A stretch of 64,000 nucleotides of DNA from Clostridia bacterium (GTDB lineage: Bacteria > Bacillota > Clostridia > Lachnospirales > Anaerotignaceae), in contig CAJTDC010000001.1 in the NCBI GenBank assembly GCA_910575055.1, positions 609,608 through 673,607 of the forward strand. Reading direction: 5' to 3'. Within the stretch, counting starts at the first letter, position 1, and every line of letters starts with the position of its first letter. Positions 9,418-18,723 of the stretch are shown in pieces. Under the pieces are notes generated by a model that did not search any database, had not been told where the DNA came from, and worked only from the letters and a program-made list of their open reading frames with translations. The position numbers and the translations under genes were made by a program.

Positions 9418-9529
9418 ATTATTACCTCCTTTTATAATAAATACAGAAACATACTATGTATATTTTATCACTTTTTTATTTTTTAAAAAAGAAGTTTTTT
9501 ATTTTTTACATATTTGTGGTAGACTATTA

Positions 9530-9558
9530 TTGACAGCCAAATATAAAAGTGCTATTGT
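9530..9558 (+). promoter_or_regulatory. Probable metY promoter
   Basis: A perfect TTGACA (9530-9535) is followed after 17 bases by TATTGT (9553-9558). It lies about 80 bases before the metY start. I see no SAM riboswitch or T-box in this leader. Confidence 0.5.
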
Positions 9559-9637
9559 TATTAAAATAAATCATATGAAATTAGTATGATTAGAGTGATA
9601 AACAAAATTATTTTTTATAATAATAAGGAGGACTATT

Positions 9638-10921
9638 ATGCAAAATCAATATCGTTTTGAAACATTACAACTTCACGCAGGGCAAGAAACCGCTGACCCT
9701 ACTACACACTCTCGTGCTGTGCCCATTTACCAAACAACTTCTTATATATTTGACAACTGCCAGCATGGTGCAGACTTATTTGCTTTAAAACAAGAAGGTA
9801 ACATTTATAGTCGTATGATGAACCCTACAACAGACGTTTTTGAAGCTCGTATCAACGCTTTAGAAGGCGGTGTTGGAGCACTTGCTTTGTCTTCTGGTTC
9901 TGCTGCTGTTACTTGTGCAATACAGAATATTACACAAGTAGGTGACCACATTGTTTCTGCAAATACACTTTATGGAGGTACATATAATCTTTTTGCTCAT
10001 ACATTGCCTAAATGTGGCGTTACAACTACTTTTGTCAATCCAGATGATATTTCTAATTTTGAAAAGGCAATACAACCAAATACAAAATTAGTATATATTG
10101 AAGCAATAGGCAATCCAAATGCTAGTATGATTGACATTGAAAAAGTTGCTGAAATTGCTCATTCACACAATATCCCTCTTATTGTAGATAGTACATTTGC
10201 TACACCATATTTATTAAGACCTTTTGAGTATGGTGCAGATATTGTAGTACATTCTGCTACAAAATTTATAGGTGGTCACGGTACTTCTATAGGTGGTGTG
10301 ATAGTAGATAGTGGTAATTTTGATTGGGAAGCAAGTGGAAAATTTCAGCATTTAGTAGAGCCAGACCCTTGCTATCACGGTACTAGCTTTACACAATTTG
10401 CAGGAAAAGCTGCTTATATTACAAGAGCAAGAGTAGTATTGCTTCGTGACACAGGTGCTTGTTTAAGTCCTTTTCATTCCTTTTTATTTTTACAAGGATT
10501 GGAAACACTTTCTTTACGTGTAGAACGTCACATTGAAAACACATTAAAAGTAGTGGAGTATCTTGCAAAACACCCAAAAGTTTCAAAAGTAAATCATCCT
10601 TCGCTACCTGATAGCCCTTACCATAAATTATATCAAAAATATTTACCAAAGGGCGGAGCTTCTATATTTACTATAGAAACAAAAGGTACAAGAGAAGATG
10701 CAAACCGTTTTGTGGATAATTTAAAACTATTTTCTCTTTTAGCAAATGTTGCAGATGTAAAATCTCTTGTAATAAATCCAGCAGGTACAACACATTCTCA
10801 AATGACAGATGAAGAATTAGCTGCTTCTGGTATTTCTCCAACTACAATACGTCTTTCTATTGGTACAGAACATATTGACGATATTATTGCAGATTTAGAA
10901 CAGGCTTTCGAAAAGATGTAA
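9638..10921 (+). CDS. metY: O-acetylhomoserine aminocarboxypropyltransferase (sulfhydrylase)
   Basis: A PLP enzyme that makes homocysteine (or methionine) from O-acetylhomoserine and sulfide. Its 427 residues are the long MetY form of the Cys/Met-metabolism family rather than the roughly 390-residue cystathionine synthase form. The PLP lysine lies in [18 protein letters not shown] and the phosphate-binding part in SSGSAAVT. The opening [12 protein letters not shown] is typical of MetY. An AAGGAGG site is placed well before the ATG. It stands upstream of the leucine operon with its own promoter, and it can feed homocysteine to MetH encoded 14 kb downstream. Confidence 0.94.
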   Translation: MQNQYRFETLQLHAGQETADPTTHSRAVPIYQTTSYIFDNCQHGADLFALKQEGNIYSRMMNPTTDVFEARINALEGGVGALALSSGSAAVTCAIQNITQVGDHIVSANTLYGGTYNLFAHTLPKCGVTTTFVNPDDISNFEKAIQPNTKLVYIEAIGNPNASMIDIEKVAEIAHSHNIPLIVDSTFATPYLLRPFEYGADIVVHSATKFIGGHGTSIGGVIVDSGNFDWEASGKFQHLVEPDPCYHGTSFTQFAGKAAYITRARVVLLRDTGACLSPFHSFLFLQGLETLSLRVERHIENTLKVVEYLAKHPKVSKVNHPSLPDSPYHKLYQKYLPKGGASIFTIETKGTREDANRFVDNLKLFSLLANVADVKSLVINPAGTTHSQMTDEELAASGISPTTIRLSIGTEHIDDIIADLEQAFEKM

Positions 10922-10954
10922 ATACTAAATTTTAATAAAAAATAAAAAAAGTCG

Positions 10955-10983
10955 TTGACAGATAATTTATTTTGTGTTACATT
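10955..10983 (+). promoter_or_regulatory. Leucine operon promoter
   Basis: Perfect TTGACA (10955-10960), a 17-base spacer and TACATT (10978-10983). Transcription would begin about 25 bases before the first T-box stem. Confidence 0.65.
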
Positions 10984-11015
10984 TGTTTTTAATAAAAAGA
11001 ATATCATATAAAACA

Positions 11016-11280
11016 CAGTGATAAGAAGTAGTAGGTTTTTGAAACGATACAGAGAGTTATCGGTTGGTGTGAGATAACAAGATGGATAAAACTGAACTGG
11101 TCTTGGAGTGGTTCGCTGAACAGTAGTAGGCGATAACGGGCGTTCCCCGTTACAGGAACAGGATATTAGGTTATACCAGTATCTGTATGAGAGTATCCCT
11201 TTTGGGGATAAATTAGAAGTGGTACCGTGGAAGGAATACGCCTTTCATCTTCTTTGTGTAAGAAGATGAAAGGCTTTTTT
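11016..11280 (+). promoter_or_regulatory. T-box leader, probably tRNA-Leu responsive
   Basis: The leader shows the canonical T-box parts in order. Stem I has AGUA followed by the conserved AGAGAG and GGTTGGTGTGAGATAAC distal loop. The specifier region follows GAA, and the T-box core AAGTGGTACCGTGG lies at about 11216-11230. The antiterminator competes with a strong terminator at 11240-11280. By aligning the spacing after the specifier with well-known T-boxes I read the codon as CUG (leucine) in GAACTGGTC. That fits leuA downstream, but the assignment is by eye. Confidence 0.9.
11240..11280 (+). terminator. T-box terminator hairpin
   Basis: A perfect 14-bp stem (11240-11253 with 11261-11274) and a 7-base loop are followed by T6. 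The 5' arm overlaps sequence needed by the T-box antiterminator, as the mechanism requires. Confidence 0.9.
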
Positions 11281-11331
11281 AATGTATTTTATAATATAGC
11301 ATTTTATTTCACTAAAGGAGAGTAATATAGT

Positions 11332-13005
11332 ATGAAAAATTATAACAGATATCAAGTGTATCCCACAGTCAATTTAAAAGACAGAACATGGCCAAATCAA
11401 AAAATTACAAAAGCACCTATGTGGTGTAGTGTAGACTTGCGTGATGGCAATCAAGCATTGATTACACCTATGGGATTAAATCAAAAATTGCAATTTTTTC
11501 AATTTCTAGTAGATATGGGATTTAAAACCATAGAAATTGGTTTTCCTGCTGCTTCTGAAACAGAATATGAATTTACAAGAGCACTGATTGACCAAAATTT
11601 AATTCCTGATGATGTTACAATACAGGTTTTGACACAATCCAGAGCAAAAATTATTGAAAAAACATTTTCTGCTTTAACAGGTGCTAAAAATGCCATTGTG
11701 CATTTGTATAATTCTACTTCTACATTGCAAAGAGAAGTTGTTTTTGGCAATTCCAAACAAGAAACAGTTGATTTAGCTGTATTTGGTGCAAAAATGATGA
11801 ATGACATTGCTGCACAGTACACAGAAACAAACTTTACATTTGAGTATTCTCCAGAAAGTTTTACAGGAACAGAAATGGATTTTGCCGCAGAAATTTGTAA
11901 TGCGGTAATAGATGTATGGAAACCAACACCAGAACATAAAGCAATTATCAATTTGCCTTCCACAGTAGAAATGACATCACCAAATGTTTATGCTGACCAA
12001 ATTGAATATATGTGCCGTAATTTAAAAAATAGAGAAAGTATATTAGTAAGTCTTCATGCACATAATGACAGAGGTTGTGCCGTTGCTGCATCAGAATTAG
12101 GATTGATGGCTGGTGCAGACAGAGTAGAAGGTACATTATTTGGAAATGGCGAAAGAACAGGTAATGCTGATATTTTAACAATAGGTATGAATATGTTTAC
12201 ACAAGGTGTTGACCCTGAATTAGATTTTACACATATGAATGATATTGTAAGTATTTATGAAGACTCTACACAAATGAATGTACACCCTCGTCACCCATAT
12301 GCTGGAGAACTGGTATTTACTGCTTTTTCTGGTTCTCATCAAGATGCTATCAAAAAAGGTATGACAGCAATGAAAACACACCCAGAACATTGGGAAGTGC
12401 CATATTTGCCTCTTGACCCCAAAGATGTCGGCAGAAGCTATGACCCTATTATCAGAATTAATAGTCAATCTGGTAAAGGTGGCGTAACATTTATATTAGA
12501 ACAAAATTATGGCTTATATCTTCCAAAGGCATTCCAAAGAAATGCAGGAGATGTCATTACTGGTGTTTCAGATGAATTACAGTCTGAATTAACACCAGAA
12601 CAAATTTATGACGTATTCCAAAAAGAATATATTGATATTAGAACACCTTTACAATTAAACTACTATAAAACACAAAGTGTTGACCAAGATTGGGATTTAG
12701 TTTCTATTGCAGCAGAAATTGAATTTAAAGGTAAAAAATATTATATTGAAGGAGAAGGTAATGGTGTTGTATCTGCTTTTTGCCATGCAGTAGAAGAAAT
12801 TATTGGTATACCAGTAGATATATTAGATTATAGAGGACATTCTATGGAATATGGTACAAAAGCAAGAGCTATTTCTTACATTGAAGCAAGAGGAAAAGAT
12901 GGTAAAAAATATTATGGTGCAGGTACTTCAAGCAGTGTAGGAAAATCATCATTGCGTGCTGTAGTAAGTACAATAAATAAAATGTTAACATCTGCAGATG
13001 CTTAA
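11332..13005 (+). CDS. leuA: 2-isopropylmalate synthase (LeuA type 2)
   Basis: It commits 2-ketoisovalerate to leucine synthesis by condensing it with acetyl-CoA. The 557 residues and the opening KDRTWPNQKITKAP are those of the type 2 (actinobacterial-style) LeuA, about 40 residues longer than the usual Bacillus type. The catalytic TIM barrel has the signature SVDLRDGNQAL near residue 33, and the metal histidines lie in SLHAHNDRGCAVA. The C-terminal regulatory domain (about 430-557) is complete, so leucine feedback is likely. The T-box leader directly upstream supports leucine control. Confidence 0.95.
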   Translation: MKNYNRYQVYPTVNLKDRTWPNQKITKAPMWCSVDLRDGNQALITPMGLNQKLQFFQFLVDMGFKTIEIGFPAASETEYEFTRALIDQNLIPDDVTIQVLTQSRAKIIEKTFSALTGAKNAIVHLYNSTSTLQREVVFGNSKQETVDLAVFGAKMMNDIAAQYTETNFTFEYSPESFTGTEMDFAAEICNAVIDVWKPTPEHKAIINLPSTVEMTSPNVYADQIEYMCRNLKNRESILVSLHAHNDRGCAVAASELGLMAGADRVEGTLFGNGERTGNADILTIGMNMFTQGVDPELDFTHMNDIVSIYEDSTQMNVHPRHPYAGELVFTAFSGSHQDAIKKGMTAMKTHPEHWEVPYLPLDPKDVGRSYDPIIRINSQSGKGGVTFILEQNYGLYLPKAFQRNAGDVITGVSDELQSELTPEQIYDVFQKEYIDIRTPLQLNYYKTQSVDQDWDLVSIAAEIEFKGKKYYIEGEGNGVVSAFCHAVEEIIGIPVDILDYRGHSMEYGTKARAISYIEARGKDGKKYYGAGTSSSVGKSSLRAVVSTINKMLTSADA

Positions 13006-13080
13006 ATATTATTATAAATAAATGTTTTTTAACGAAAATAAGTAACAAATTTCCCACTTTTATAAGTGTGATGTAATTCG

Positions 13081-13122
13081 CTAAAGCAGAGTAAATTATT
13101 TTAAATAAAAACTCTGCTTTAG
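13081..13122. repeat. Perfect 12-bp inverted repeat between leuA and leuC
   Basis: CTAAAGCAGAGT (13081-13092) pairs exactly with ACTCTGCTTTAG (13111-13122) around an 18-base AT loop. No T-run follows on the plus strand. It is likely an intercistronic mRNA hairpin like the one between ptsH and ptsI. Confidence 0.75.
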
Positions 13123-13183
13123 TAAAAAACAAATAAATTCTGATATAAATTTTCAATTTTTTTAATAAAGGAGGAGTATTATA

Positions 13184-14449
13184 ATGGGAATGACAATGAC
13201 ACAGAAAATACTTGCTGCACACGCTGGTATGGACTGTGTAAGTGCAGGACAGTTAATACAATCAAAATTAGATATTGTTATGGGAAATGATATTACAACT
13301 GCTGTAGCAATACCAGAATTTAAAAAAACAGGTGCAAAAGAAGTATTTGATAAAGATAAAGTTGTCGTAGTATTAGACCACTTTACACCAAATAAAGATA
13401 TTAAAGCCGCAGAACAATGTAAAAGTTGTCGTCAATTTGCTTATGATACAGAAATTAAAAACTTTTTTGATGTAGGAGAAGTAGGCATTGAACATGCATT
13501 ACTTCCAGAAAAAGGGATTGTTGTGCCTGGTGATGTAATTATTGGTGCAGATAGCCACACTTGTACTTATGGTGCATTAGGTGCTTTTTCAACAGGTATA
13601 GGTAGTACAGATATGGCAATCGGTATGGCAACAGGAGAATGTTGGTTTAAAGTACCTTCTGCTATTAAATTTAATATTATTGGCAAACCTTCTAAATATG
13701 TCAGCGGAAAAGATGTCATATTGCATATTATAGGAATGATTGGTGTAGATGGTGCATTATATAAATCAATGGAATTTACAGGAGAAGGTATCAAAGAGCT
13801 TTCTATGGATGATAGATTTACTATTGCAAATATGGCGATTGAAGCAGGAGCAAAAAATGGTATTTTTCCAGTAGATGAATTGACCATTGCTTATACAAAA
13901 GAACATTCCACAAAACCATATACAGTATATGAAGCAGATGCTGATGCAGTATATGATGAAGAATATACCATTGATTTGAGTACACTTCGTCCTACAGTAG
14001 CATTCCCTCATTTACCAGAAAATACAAAAACAGTTGATGAGGCTGGTGAAGTAAAAATTGACCAAGTTGTTATTGGTTCTTGTACAAATGGCAGATTTTC
14101 AGATATGAAAATTGCCGCAGATATATTAAGAGGCAAAAAAGTAGCAAAAGGTGTTAGAACAATTATTATTCCTGCCACACAAAAAATTTATTTAGATTGT
14201 GTAAAAGCAGGTTATGTAGAAGATTTTATAAATGCTGGAGCGATATTTTCCACACCAACTTGTGGCCCATGTCTTGGCGGTCATATGGGTATTATGGCAG
14301 CAGGAGAAAGATGTGTTTCTACTACAAATAGAAATTTTGTAGGACGTATGGGACATACAGAAAGTGAAGTATATCTTGCAAGTCCAGCAGTTGCAGCAGC
14401 ATCTGCTATCGCAGGAAAAATTGCAAGTCCAGAAGAATTGGAGGGTTAA
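13184..14449 (+). CDS. leuC: 3-isopropylmalate dehydratase large subunit
   Basis: With LeuD it isomerises 2- to 3-isopropylmalate. The 421 residues are the short, archaeal/clostridial-type aconitase-superfamily form. The [4Fe-4S] ligands are in [12 protein letters not shown] and [10 protein letters not shown], and the conserved [12 protein letters not shown] is present. AAGGAGGAG precedes the chosen ATG ([10 protein letters not shown]). The leuD start lies 3 bases beyond its stop, so the two subunits are probably translationally coupled. Confidence 0.96.
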   Translation: MGMTMTQKILAAHAGMDCVSAGQLIQSKLDIVMGNDITTAVAIPEFKKTGAKEVFDKDKVVVVLDHFTPNKDIKAAEQCKSCRQFAYDTEIKNFFDVGEVGIEHALLPEKGIVVPGDVIIGADSHTCTYGALGAFSTGIGSTDMAIGMATGECWFKVPSAIKFNIIGKPSKYVSGKDVILHIIGMIGVDGALYKSMEFTGEGIKELSMDDRFTIANMAIEAGAKNGIFPVDELTIAYTKEHSTKPYTVYEADADAVYDEEYTIDLSTLRPTVAFPHLPENTKTVDEAGEVKIDQVVIGSCTNGRFSDMKIAADILRGKKVAKGVRTIIIPATQKIYLDCVKAGYVEDFINAGAIFSTPTCGPCLGGHMGIMAAGERCVSTTNRNFVGRMGHTESEVYLASPAVAAASAIAGKIASPEELEG

Positions 14450-14452
14450 GTT

Positions 14453-14947
14453 GTGGAAGCAAAAGGAAAAGTATTCAAATATGGAGATAATGTAGATACT
14501 GATGTCATTATACCAGCACGTTACTTAAATGTATCCAGTGGAGAAGAATTAGCAAAGTATTGTATGATTGATATTGACCCTGATTTTGTAAATAATATGA
14601 ACAAAGGCGATATTATTGTAGCAACAAAAAATTTTGGCTGTGGTTCTTCCAGAGAACACGCACCTCTTGCTATAAAATGTGCAGGGGTTTCTTGTGTCAT
14701 TGCAAGTACATTTGCAAGAATATTTTATAGAAATGCCATTAACATTGGTATGCCAATATTAGAATGTGAAGAAGCAGCAAATGATATTGAAAATGGAAAT
14801 GAAGTATCTATCAATTTTGATACAGGTGTCATTACAAATATTACTAAAAATAAAACTTATCAAGCACAGGCTTTCCCTGAATTTATTAAAAAAATTATGG
14901 AGGCTGACGGACTTGTTCAACAAACCAAAAAAAGACTGTCAAATTAA
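14453..14947 (+). CDS. leuD: 3-isopropylmalate dehydratase small subunit
   Basis: The small swivel-domain subunit of isopropylmalate isomerase, 164 residues. Diagnostic features are the [18 protein letters not shown] opening, the substrate motif [10 protein letters not shown] and [15 protein letters not shown]. The start codon is GTG at 14453, supported by GGAGG inside the end of leuC and by the 3-base spacing. It is followed not by leuB but by a decayed lipoprotein gene. Confidence 0.95.
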   Translation: MEAKGKVFKYGDNVDTDVIIPARYLNVSSGEELAKYCMIDIDPDFVNNMNKGDIIVATKNFGCGSSREHAPLAIKCAGVSCVIASTFARIFYRNAINIGMPILECEEAANDIENGNEVSINFDTGVITNITKNKTYQAQAFPEFIKKIMEADGLVQQTKKRLSN

Positions 14948-14950
14948 CAA

Positions 14951-15373
14951 AAATATCAAAAAAGAGCTTCTTTATTGTTTATTATAATACCTGTTTTTAT
15001 ACTGCTTTGTTGTTGTGCCAAAGGCGGAAATGTCAGTCAAGTGACGCAAACAATAGAAAATTCTAGTATTTATACAGAATAAGATATCAAAAATGCAATG
15101 AATGTTGTAACAGATTATTTTAAAAATGCAGAAGACTTTCAATATTGTACATTAACAGAGCTATGTTATAATGAAGCTATATCTTCTAATACAAGCGAAG
15201 TATTGGCTGAACAGTATGAAGCAGAAGAAGCAATTATTTTGATTTCTAGTTTTGATGTTGGTGCTGAAAATAAACATAGTGGATTAGATGCAAATAGAAC
15301 TTATAACAATTTTAAATGGATATTAGTACGTTCCAACGGCAGAGCATGGACATTAGAAACTTGGGGATATTAA
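14951..15373 (+). pseudogene. Decayed lipoprotein gene inside the leu operon
   Basis: One frame encodes, in order, a basic start (QKRAS), a hydrophobic segment (LLFIIIPVFILLCCC) ending in a lipobox-like Cys, a linker ending IYTE, an in-frame TAA at 15080-15082, then 97 codons to a TAA at 15373. The downstream part (NVVTDYFKNAEDFQYCTLTEL ... YNNFKWILVRSN ... WTLETWGY) resembles the C-terminal domain of a clostridial lipoprotein family whose members read E where TAA stands. No ATG precedes the signal segment. The downstream ATG (15098) would give a signal-less 91-residue fragment. I read it as a broken gene sitting between leuD and leuB. Confidence 0.75.
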
Positions 15374-15402
15374 AACATAAAAAATGAAAGAGGAGAGAAG
15401 TT

Positions 15403-16479
15403 ATGTCAGAATTTCATATTGCTGTAGTAGCTGGTGATGGCATTGGTCCAGAAGTAACAGAACAAGCTATAACAGCATTAAATAGAGTAGGAGAAATATT
15501 CCATCATACATTTCATTTTAATAAAGTATTAGCAGGTGGTTGTGCTATTGATGAGGTAGGAAAATGTCTTCCTGATGAAACATTAGAACAGTGTAAAAAA
15601 GCAGATTCTGTATTATTAGGTGCAGTAGGAGGCCCAAAATGGGATACTGTAGCAGGTGACCAGAGACCAGAAAAAGCATTACTCGGTTTAAGAGAAGGTT
15701 TAGGCCTGTATGCTAATTTACGTCCAGCCATTATACACAAAGCACTTTCAGATGCTTGCCCTCTCAAACCAGAAATTACAGGAGATAGTCTTGACATACT
15801 AATTGTAAGAGAATTGACAGGCGGTATTTATTTTGGCGAAAAAGGTTATAGAGAAGGAAAATATGGACAAGAAGCATTTGATGTAGAAGCATACAGTGAA
15901 ATGGAAATCAGAAGAATTGCAAAAAATGCTTTTGACGTTGCTATGCAGAGAAACAAAAAAGTTACCAGTGTAGACAAAGCAAATGTTTTAGAAAGTTCTC
16001 GTTATTGGAGAAAAATTGTAACAGAAGTAGCACAACAATATCCAGAAGTAGAATTAAATCATATGTATGTAGACAATGCTGCTATGCAGTTAGTCAGAAA
16101 TCCAAAACAATTTGATGTTATTGTAACTTCTAATATTTTTGGTGATATTCTTTCTGATGAAGCAAGTATGATTACAGGCTCTATTGGATTATTGCCTTCT
16201 GCAAGTTTAGGACAAACAGGTGCAGGTATGTACGAACCAATACACGGTTCTGCACCAGATATTGCAGGAAAAGATATGGCAAATCCTATTGCAGCAATAC
16301 TTTCTACTGCTATGATGTTAAAATATTCTTTTAAATTAGACAAAGAAGCTGATGCAATAGAAAAAGCAGTCACTTCTGTATTAGAAGCTGGTTACAGAAC
16401 AGCAGATATTATGAGTGAAGGTATGAAAGCTGTTGGCACCAAACAAATGGGAAAATTGATTTGTGATGCTATACAATAA
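15403..16479 (+). CDS. leuB: 3-isopropylmalate dehydrogenase
   Basis: It oxidatively decarboxylates 3-isopropylmalate to the leucine keto acid with NAD. The 358 residues have AVVAGDGIGPEVTEQA at the start, the LeuB-specific AVGGPKWD, a substrate-binding RELTGGIYFGE, and the family signature NIFGDILSDEASMITGSIG. A GGAGAG ribosome-binding site precedes the ATG. It is the last gene of the leucine operon; I see no clear terminator before the riboflavin leader. Confidence 0.96.
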   Translation: MSEFHIAVVAGDGIGPEVTEQAITALNRVGEIFHHTFHFNKVLAGGCAIDEVGKCLPDETLEQCKKADSVLLGAVGGPKWDTVAGDQRPEKALLGLREGLGLYANLRPAIIHKALSDACPLKPEITGDSLDILIVRELTGGIYFGEKGYREGKYGQEAFDVEAYSEMEIRRIAKNAFDVAMQRNKKVTSVDKANVLESSRYWRKIVTEVAQQYPEVELNHMYVDNAAMQLVRNPKQFDVIVTSNIFGDILSDEASMITGSIGLLPSASLGQTGAGMYEPIHGSAPDIAGKDMANPIAAILSTAMMLKYSFKLDKEADAIEKAVTSVLEAGYRTADIMSEGMKAVGTKQMGKLICDAIQ

Positions 16480-16557
16480 CATTGTATAAAAATACAATTA
16501 CTATTATTTACTACATTAATAAAACAAAAAATCTGTTAATTTTTTTTCAAAAAACTA

Positions 16558-16586
16558 TTTACAAATTGCTAAAATAGGTGTATTAT
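16558..16586 (+). promoter_or_regulatory. Riboflavin operon promoter
   Basis: TTTACA (16558-16563), 17 bases, TATTAT (16581-16586). An overlapping TATAAT at 16584 could serve instead. It lies about 20 bases before the FMN aptamer. Confidence 0.55.
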
Positions 16587-16606
16587 AATGAAAAATTAAA
16601 TATGAT

Positions 16607-16719
16607 TTTCTTCAGGGCAGGGCGTAATTCCCGACCGGCGGTATAGTCCGCGAGCGAATAGATATTTGCTGATATGGTGTAATTCCATAACCGACAGTAT
16701 AGTCTGGATGGAAGAAGGA
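16607..16719 (+). promoter_or_regulatory. FMN riboswitch (RFN element)
   Basis: The conserved RFN blocks are all present in order: TTCAGGGCAGGG, AATTCCCGACCGGCGGTA, TAGTCCGCGAGC, the variable stem, GGTGTAATTCCATAACCGACAG, and AGTCTGGATGGAAGAAG. FMN binding would favour the terminators downstream and shut off ribD-ribE-ribBA-ribH. Confidence 0.96.
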
Positions 16720-16785
16720 AAAACAATAATATAATTTCTATGTTTTGTTTGTGTAGCATAGAATGATAATGATGTTATAAATTTG

Positions 16786-16817
16786 CCCTGAGATACGTTT
16801 GTATTTCAGGGTTTTTT
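16786..16817 (+). terminator. First riboswitch terminator
   Basis: CCCTGAGATAC (16786-16796) pairs with GTATTTCAGGG (16801-16811) with one G-U pair, followed by T6. Its position about 70 bases after the aptamer suits the expression platform. The CAGGG arm could pair alternatively with the aptamer. Confidence 0.85.
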
Positions 16818-16910
16818 GTTATCGTTATTACTATAAAAAGGTATATCAAAAAAATTTTTGATATGCTGTTATCTCGTTATAATTTTAACGATAATATATT
16901 GTATTTTTTT

Positions 16911-16942
16911 GCCCTGTATTTTTAAATATACAGGGCTTTTTT
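16911..16942 (+). terminator. Second terminator before ribD
   Basis: GCCCTGTAT pairs with ATACAGGGC across an 8-base AT loop, followed by T6. It ends only 6 bases before the ribD ribosome-binding site. Having a second terminator after the riboswitch terminator is unusual. Confidence 0.85.
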
Positions 16943-16959
16943 ATTTGGAGGTATTTTTT

Positions 16960-18054
16960 ATGGTTGAAAAATATATGAATATTGCATTAACACTTGCAGA
17001 ATTAGGTAGAGGGCATACTAATCCTAATCCTATGGTTGGTAGTGTAATAGTAAAAAATGGAAATGTAATAGGAATGGGCTATCATCAATATTGTGGCGGT
17101 CTTCATGCCGAAAGAAACGCCTTTGCTCATTGTACAGAAGACCCTTCAGGTGCAGATTTATATGTTACATTAGAGCCTTGCTGTCACTATGGCAAAACAC
17201 CTCCCTGTACTGACATTATTATAGAAAAAAATATCAAAAGAGTTTTTATAGGCTCTGATGACCCTAATCCCCTTGTAGCTGGAAAAGGTATTGAAAAATT
17301 AAAACAAAATGGTATAGAAGTATACACAGGAATATTAAAAGCACAATGTGATAAATTAAATACCATATTTTTTCATTATATCAAAACAAAAACACCTTAT
17401 GTTGTTATGAAATATGCTATGACGGCAGATGGCAAAATTGCCACATACACAGGAGATAGTAAATGGATTACAGCAGAACAGTCAAGAAAACAAGTACATC
17501 ACATCAGAAATGCTGTTTCTGGCATTATGGTGGGTATTGGTACAGTATTAGCAGATAATCCACTGTTAAATTGCCGTATAGAAGGTGGAAAAAATCCTAT
17601 TCGTATAATTTGTGACAGTACATTAAAAATACCTTTGGACAGCCAAATTGTAAAAACAGCAAATGAAATCAAAACAATTATTGCTTTTGCACAAAAAGAC
17701 GAACAAAAACAAATAGCATTACAAAAATCTGGTATACAATTATTGTATTTGCCTAATGAGCAAAATAAAGTAGACTTAAACGCCCTTATGATAGAATTAG
17801 GAAAGCAAAAAATTGACAGCATATTGTTAGAAGGTGGTGCAACATTAAATGAATGTGCATTACAGTGTGGTATTGTAAATAAATTGTTGGTATATATTGC
17901 TCCTAAAATATTTGGAGGAAGTGAAGCAAAATCTCCTGTAGCAGGAAAAGGCGTTGCTATGGCAAGTAAGGCATATAATTTGTATTTAAAAGAAATTAAA
18001 ACAATAGGACAAGATATTTTATTAGAATATGATGTCAAAAAGGCAGGGGAATAA
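16960..18054 (+). CDS. ribD: Bifunctional riboflavin deaminase/reductase
   Basis: It performs the deamination and reduction steps that convert the GTP cyclohydrolase II product to the ribityl intermediate. The N-terminal deaminase (about 1-145) has the zinc motifs HAERNAF and PCCHYGKTPPC. The C-terminal reductase (about 146-364) has MKYAMTADGKIA and LLEGGATLN. The open frame extends 34 codons upstream, through the second terminator, but the ATG at 16960 preceded by GGAGG is clearly the start and gives a normal 364 residues. Confidence 0.96.
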   Translation: MVEKYMNIALTLAELGRGHTNPNPMVGSVIVKNGNVIGMGYHQYCGGLHAERNAFAHCTEDPSGADLYVTLEPCCHYGKTPPCTDIIIEKNIKRVFIGSDDPNPLVAGKGIEKLKQNGIEVYTGILKAQCDKLNTIFFHYIKTKTPYVVMKYAMTADGKIATYTGDSKWITAEQSRKQVHHIRNAVSGIMVGIGTVLADNPLLNCRIEGGKNPIRIICDSTLKIPLDSQIVKTANEIKTIIAFAQKDEQKQIALQKSGIQLLYLPNEQNKVDLNALMIELGKQKIDSILLEGGATLNECALQCGIVNKLLVYIAPKIFGGSEAKSPVAGKGVAMASKAYNLYLKEIKTIGQDILLEYDVKKAGE

Positions 18055-18057
18055 AAT

Positions 18058-18708
18058 ATGTTTACAGGTATTGTAGAAGAAATAGGGCAAATTGTTTCCA
18101 TACAAAAAAATAATCAATCTGCAAAAATTACCATTTCTGCAAACAAAATATTACAAGACATACATTTAGGGGATAGTATTGCTGTAAATGGTATTTGTTT
18201 AACAGCTTGTAATATCACTAAAAATCATTTTACAGCAGATGTTATGGTAGAAACAATGCACCGCAGTAATTTAGGTAATTTACAAAAAGGTAGTATAGTG
18301 AATTTAGAAAGGGCAATGTCTGCAAATGGTCGTTTTGGTGGTCACATTGTTTCAGGGCACGTAGATGGAATAGGTACTATTATTGATTTAAAAAAAGAAG
18401 AAAATGCTGTTTGGGTAAGTATTAAAGCAAATAAAAGCATATTAAAATATGTAGTAGAAAAAGGCTCTATTACAATAGACGGTATTAGTTTAACAGTTGC
18501 TTATATAGATAATAGCTGTTTTAAAGTTTCTATTATTCCTCATACAGCACAGCAAACAATACTTTTGCACAAAAAAGTAGGGGATACTGTCAATTTAGAA
18601 TGTGATATATTAGCAAAATATGTTGAAAAACTGCTTTTTCATACACAACAAGAACAAAAAACACAAAAAGGCATTACATTAGAATTTTTACAAAATAATG
18701 GATATTAA
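18058..18708 (+). CDS. ribE: Riboflavin synthase (alpha chain)
   Basis: It dismutates two lumazine molecules to riboflavin. The 216 residues show the internal duplication of the family: MFTGIVEEIGQI and NGICLTA in the first barrel, GGHIVSGHVDGIG at the junction, and IDGISLTV with SIIPHTAQQT in the second. It begins 3 bases after the ribD stop, indicating coupling. Confidence 0.96.
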   Translation: MFTGIVEEIGQIVSIQKNNQSAKITISANKILQDIHLGDSIAVNGICLTACNITKNHFTADVMVETMHRSNLGNLQKGSIVNLERAMSANGRFGGHIVSGHVDGIGTIIDLKKEENAVWVSIKANKSILKYVVEKGSITIDGISLTVAYIDNSCFKVSIIPHTAQQTILLHKKVGDTVNLECDILAKYVEKLLFHTQQEQKTQKGITLEFLQNNGY

Positions 18709-18723
18709 AAGGAGTGAAATAAT

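Larger units (their letters stand above)
10922..11331 (+). other. Leader region of the leucine operon
   Basis: This 410-base gap has no protein gene. It holds a promoter (10955-10983), a T-box RNA (about 11016-11280) with its terminator, and the leuA ribosome-binding site AAAGGAG at about 11316. Confidence 0.85.
16480..16959 (+). other. Leader region of the riboflavin operon
   Basis: The 480-base gap contains a promoter, an FMN riboswitch and two separate terminator hairpins. Between the hairpins (16818-16910) there are AT-rich inverted repeats (for example ATATCAAAAA with TTTTTGATAT) but no credible gene. The ribD ribosome-binding site GGAGG is at 16948-16952. Confidence 0.8.

Noticed and set aside
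11499..11963. Leftward 154-residue frame inside leuA
   Set aside because: It is the complement of a well-conserved LeuA coding region; no start signal and no recognisable domain.
16858..16959. 34-codon upstream extension of ribD
   Set aside because: It crosses the second terminator hairpin and would precede the normal deaminase start. GGAGG is placed for the ATG at 16960.
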